DNA from: Alkalinema sp. CAN_BIN05
GTDB taxonomy: Bacteria; Cyanobacteriota; Cyanobacteriia; Leptolyngbyales; Leptolyngbyaceae
Assembly (NCBI GenBank): GCA_026786325.1
Contig: JAJAYH010000231.1
Coordinates: 1 to 6,757 of the forward strand
Length of the DNA: 6,757 bases
Direction: 5' to 3'
Each line of letters begins with the position of its first letter. Position 1 is the stretch's first letter. Below the pieces are notes generated by a model that was given only the letters and a program-made list of their open reading frames with translations, was not told the DNA's origin and made no database searches. The translations under genes and the position numbers were made by a program. Positions 5,211 to 6,757 of this stretch are shown piece by piece.

Positions 5211-6503
5211 CTAAAAAGTATGGTGTAGTACGGGAATTTTAATTATAAATGTTGCACCTTTGCCGAATTCGGAGTTGACTTCGATCGTTCCCCCATGTTT
5301 CTTTTCAATGATTTGCTGGGCGATTGCCAATCCCAATCCTGTCCCTTTTCCCACAGTTTTGGTTGTATAGAGATGATCGAAAATCCGAGATCTAACTTCT
5401 TCGGGCATTCCAGGACCATTATCGGCAATGGAGATCTGAACTTGTTTTCCAACAAGGATTGTCTTAATCGTAATGCGATTGGGGTTTGACTCAATATCGG
5501 TAAAGCTTCGACCTTGATTTAATTCATCTACAGCATCTATGGCATTCGCGAGAATGTTCATAAACACTTGATTAAGCTGACCTGGAAAACATTCCACCAG
5601 CGGAAGGTTGCCATAGTCCATCAAAACTTGGATTTCCGGGCGATGTTCGTCGTCTTTGAGGCGGTGGCGGAGGATGAGAATAGTGCTGTCGATGCCTTCA
5701 TGTAGATTGAACGCGTGTTTACGATCGGTGTCGGCGCGGGAGAAGGTGCTGAGACTGCGGCTGATGGAGACAATCCGATCGCTTCCATCCCGCATGGCTT
5801 TAACCAGTTTGGGCAAATCTTCTCGGAGGTAGTCTAAATTCACGGTTTCTAATTCGTTTTCGATTTCCGCACCGGGGTTTGGGAAATGCTTGCCGTAAAG
5901 ATCAATCACGCCAAACAAATCCCTAATGTTAGCCTCCACCGCGCTCACATTACCCACCACACAGCCAATGGGATTATTGATTTCATGGGCCACGCCCGCC
6001 ACTAAGTTACCTAAGGCGGACATTTTTTCACTTTGAATCACTTGCAGGTGGGAATGCTGAAGTTCTTCTAGGGCTTGGCTCAGGGCTTGGGTTCGATCGC
6101 GAACCTGCTGTTCTAATGTCTGCGTTAGGTGGCGAAGTTGGAGGTGGACGCGGACACGGGCAAGGGCTTCCTGCTGCTCAAAGGGTTTGGCAATATAGTC
6201 CACGGCTCCGAGGGCCAGACCTTTGACTTTGCTATCGGTGTCAGATAATGCCGTCATGAAAATAATCGGAATATCTGATGTTGCCTTATCTGCTTTCAAT
6301 TGTTTACAAACTTCAAAGCCATCAATTCCCGGCATCTGCACATCAAGCAGAATCAGTTCCGGAGGATTCTGTGCGACTTTGCTGAGGGCATCTTCGCCAT
6401 CCACGGCCATGCGAACCTGCCAGCCCTCGGTGCGTAATGCCTGGGAAATTACGGTCAAATTTGTGGGATTGTCATCCACCACTAGAATAAATCCGTTACT
6501 CAT
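5211..6503 (-). CDS. Response regulator-histidine kinase protein (REC-HisKA-HATPase)
   Basis: A 430-residue cytoplasmic signalling protein with the receiver first and the kinase after it. REC (about 4-122) has the acidic pair Asp10-Asp11, phospho-acceptor Asp54 in LILLDVQMPG, Thr84 in FMTA and Lys106 in AKP, so it should be phosphorylatable. A coiled coil (about 120-160) links it to HisKA, with His173 in GVAHEINNP. The ATPase has the N box NQVFMNILANAIDAV (311-325), G1 DNGPGM (361-366), F box IFDHLYTTK (374-382) and G2 GKGTGLGLAI (385-394). No membrane segment or input domain is present, so the REC probably controls the kinase in response to a partner. Its ATG overlaps the stop of the upstream gene (TAATG), and GGAG at 6512-6515 lies 8 bases ahead, inside that gene. 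Translational coupling is expected. The output partner is not in the window. Confidence 0.96.
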   Translation of the reverse strand: MSNGFILVVDDNPTNLTVISQALRTEGWQVRMAVDGEDALSKVAQNPPELILLDVQMPGIDGFEVCKQLKADKATSDIPIIFMTALSDTDSKVKGLALGAVDYIAKPFEQQEALARVRVHLQLRHLTQTLEQQVRDRTQALSQALEELQHSHLQVIQSEKMSALGNLVAGVAHEINNPIGCVVGNVSAVEANIRDLFGVIDLYGKHFPNPGAEIENELETVNLDYLREDLPKLVKAMRDGSDRIVSISRSLSTFSRADTDRKHAFNLHEGIDSTILILRHRLKDDEHRPEIQVLMDYGNLPLVECFPGQLNQVFMNILANAIDAVDELNQGRSFTDIESNPNRITIKTILVGKQVQISIADNGPGMPEEVRSRIFDHLYTTKTVGKGTGLGLAIAQQIIEKKHGGTIEVNSEFGKGATFIIKIPVLHHTF

Positions 6504-6757
6504 TAGACTTGCTCCAAGTGCTGTTGAATTAATGCGGTGAGTTGTTTGGCTTGGAAGGTTTCAGCAAGTTCTGTTATGGTTTGGGCAAACGCGGCGGATT
6601 TGGGCTGGGATTGGGCGATCGCAGTTGCTTCTTCTTGAACCTGGAAGAAATCCCCAATTTCGACGAGTTCAGCTAATCGCCTTAGGGTTTCGATCGGTGG
6701 TGGAATCAATTCGATCGGAGTTTTGTCCACTACCTGGGATTCCGCATAGTTCCACAC
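6503..6757 (-). CDS. C-terminal end of a probable hybrid sensor histidine kinase (5' end outside window)
   Basis: Only 84 residues are visible, and the frame is open to the window edge. The GTG at 6755-6757 is most likely an internal valine codon. The pattern PPPIETLRRLAELVEIGDFF, then an Ala/Gln-rich helical stretch, then FAQTITELAETFQAKQLTALIQQHL is the tail I associate with large cyanobacterial hybrid kinases, where it follows the last receiver domain. It probably forms a small helical bundle; its role is not known to me. No phospho-acceptor residue can be judged here. The TAA stop at 6503-6505 shares one base with the ATG of the REC-kinase gene, so the two proteins are made together and likely act in one phosphorelay. 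The assignment rests on the tail and on the neighbour. Confidence 0.72.
   Translation of the reverse strand: MWNYAESQVVDKTPIELIPPPIETLRRLAELVEIGDFFQVQEEATAIAQSQPKSAAFAQTITELAETFQAKQLTALIQQHLEQV
6512..6515 (-). promoter_or_regulatory. Ribosome-binding site inside the upstream kinase gene
   Basis: GGAG on the minus strand lies 8 bases ahead of the REC-kinase ATG (6503), within the last codons of the upstream gene. Together with the TAATG stop-start overlap it supports re-initiation by ribosomes finishing the first gene, and it fixes the start of the second. Confidence 0.6.

Overview
The window looks like ordinary chromosome from a cyanobacterium. The hexamer CGATCG, the core of the cyanobacterial HIP1 palindrome, occurs more than 30 times, and three copies are full GCGATCGC. 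Chance would give one or two CGATCG in this length. The gene content agrees: a DUF3370 protein, a cyanobacterial-type alpha/beta hydrolase, a stand-alone hisF, a DUF4870 protein, and a pair of phosphorelay genes whose upstream member ends in the tail common in cyanobacterial hybrid kinases. I cannot name a genus. I see no transposase, integrase, CRISPR array, tRNA or rRNA.

Layout. From the left edge to about 2.0 kb, two minus-strand genes lie in operon order: a DUF3370 protein (610-1962), then a family 2 glycosyltransferase (from 572, running off the window at base 1). Upstream of DUF3370 is a 67-codon open frame with no usable start (1980-2183). A single in-frame TAA separates it from an ATG, so it is a possible decayed small gene. 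A plus-strand alpha/beta hydrolase follows (2254-3168). It converges on a small two-helix membrane protein on the minus strand (3199-3501), with hairpins in the gap. hisF lies upstream of that on the minus strand (3638-4417), then a DUF4870 membrane protein (4583-4957). At the right edge is a two-gene signalling unit, also minus strand: the end of a probable hybrid sensor kinase (6503-6757, partial) overlaps by one base (TAATG) a 430-residue REC-HisKA-HATPase protein (5211-6503).

Functional links. The two kinase genes are almost certainly co-translated and probably act in one phosphorelay. DUF3370 and the glycosyltransferase are probably co-transcribed, but their joint role is unknown. hisF stands away from other histidine genes, as is usual in cyanobacteria, and has its own likely promoter with an unusual repeat next to it. 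The small membrane protein also appears to have its own -10 element. Six of the seven intact or edge-truncated protein genes, other than the hydrolase, read on the minus strand.

No previously undescribed multi-gene system is evident. The points most worth a second look are the interrupted small frame upstream of DUF3370, the repeats in the hisF and DUF4870 upstream regions, a probable dispersed palindromic repeat at 4543-4575, and the REC-first kinase coupled to a hybrid kinase.
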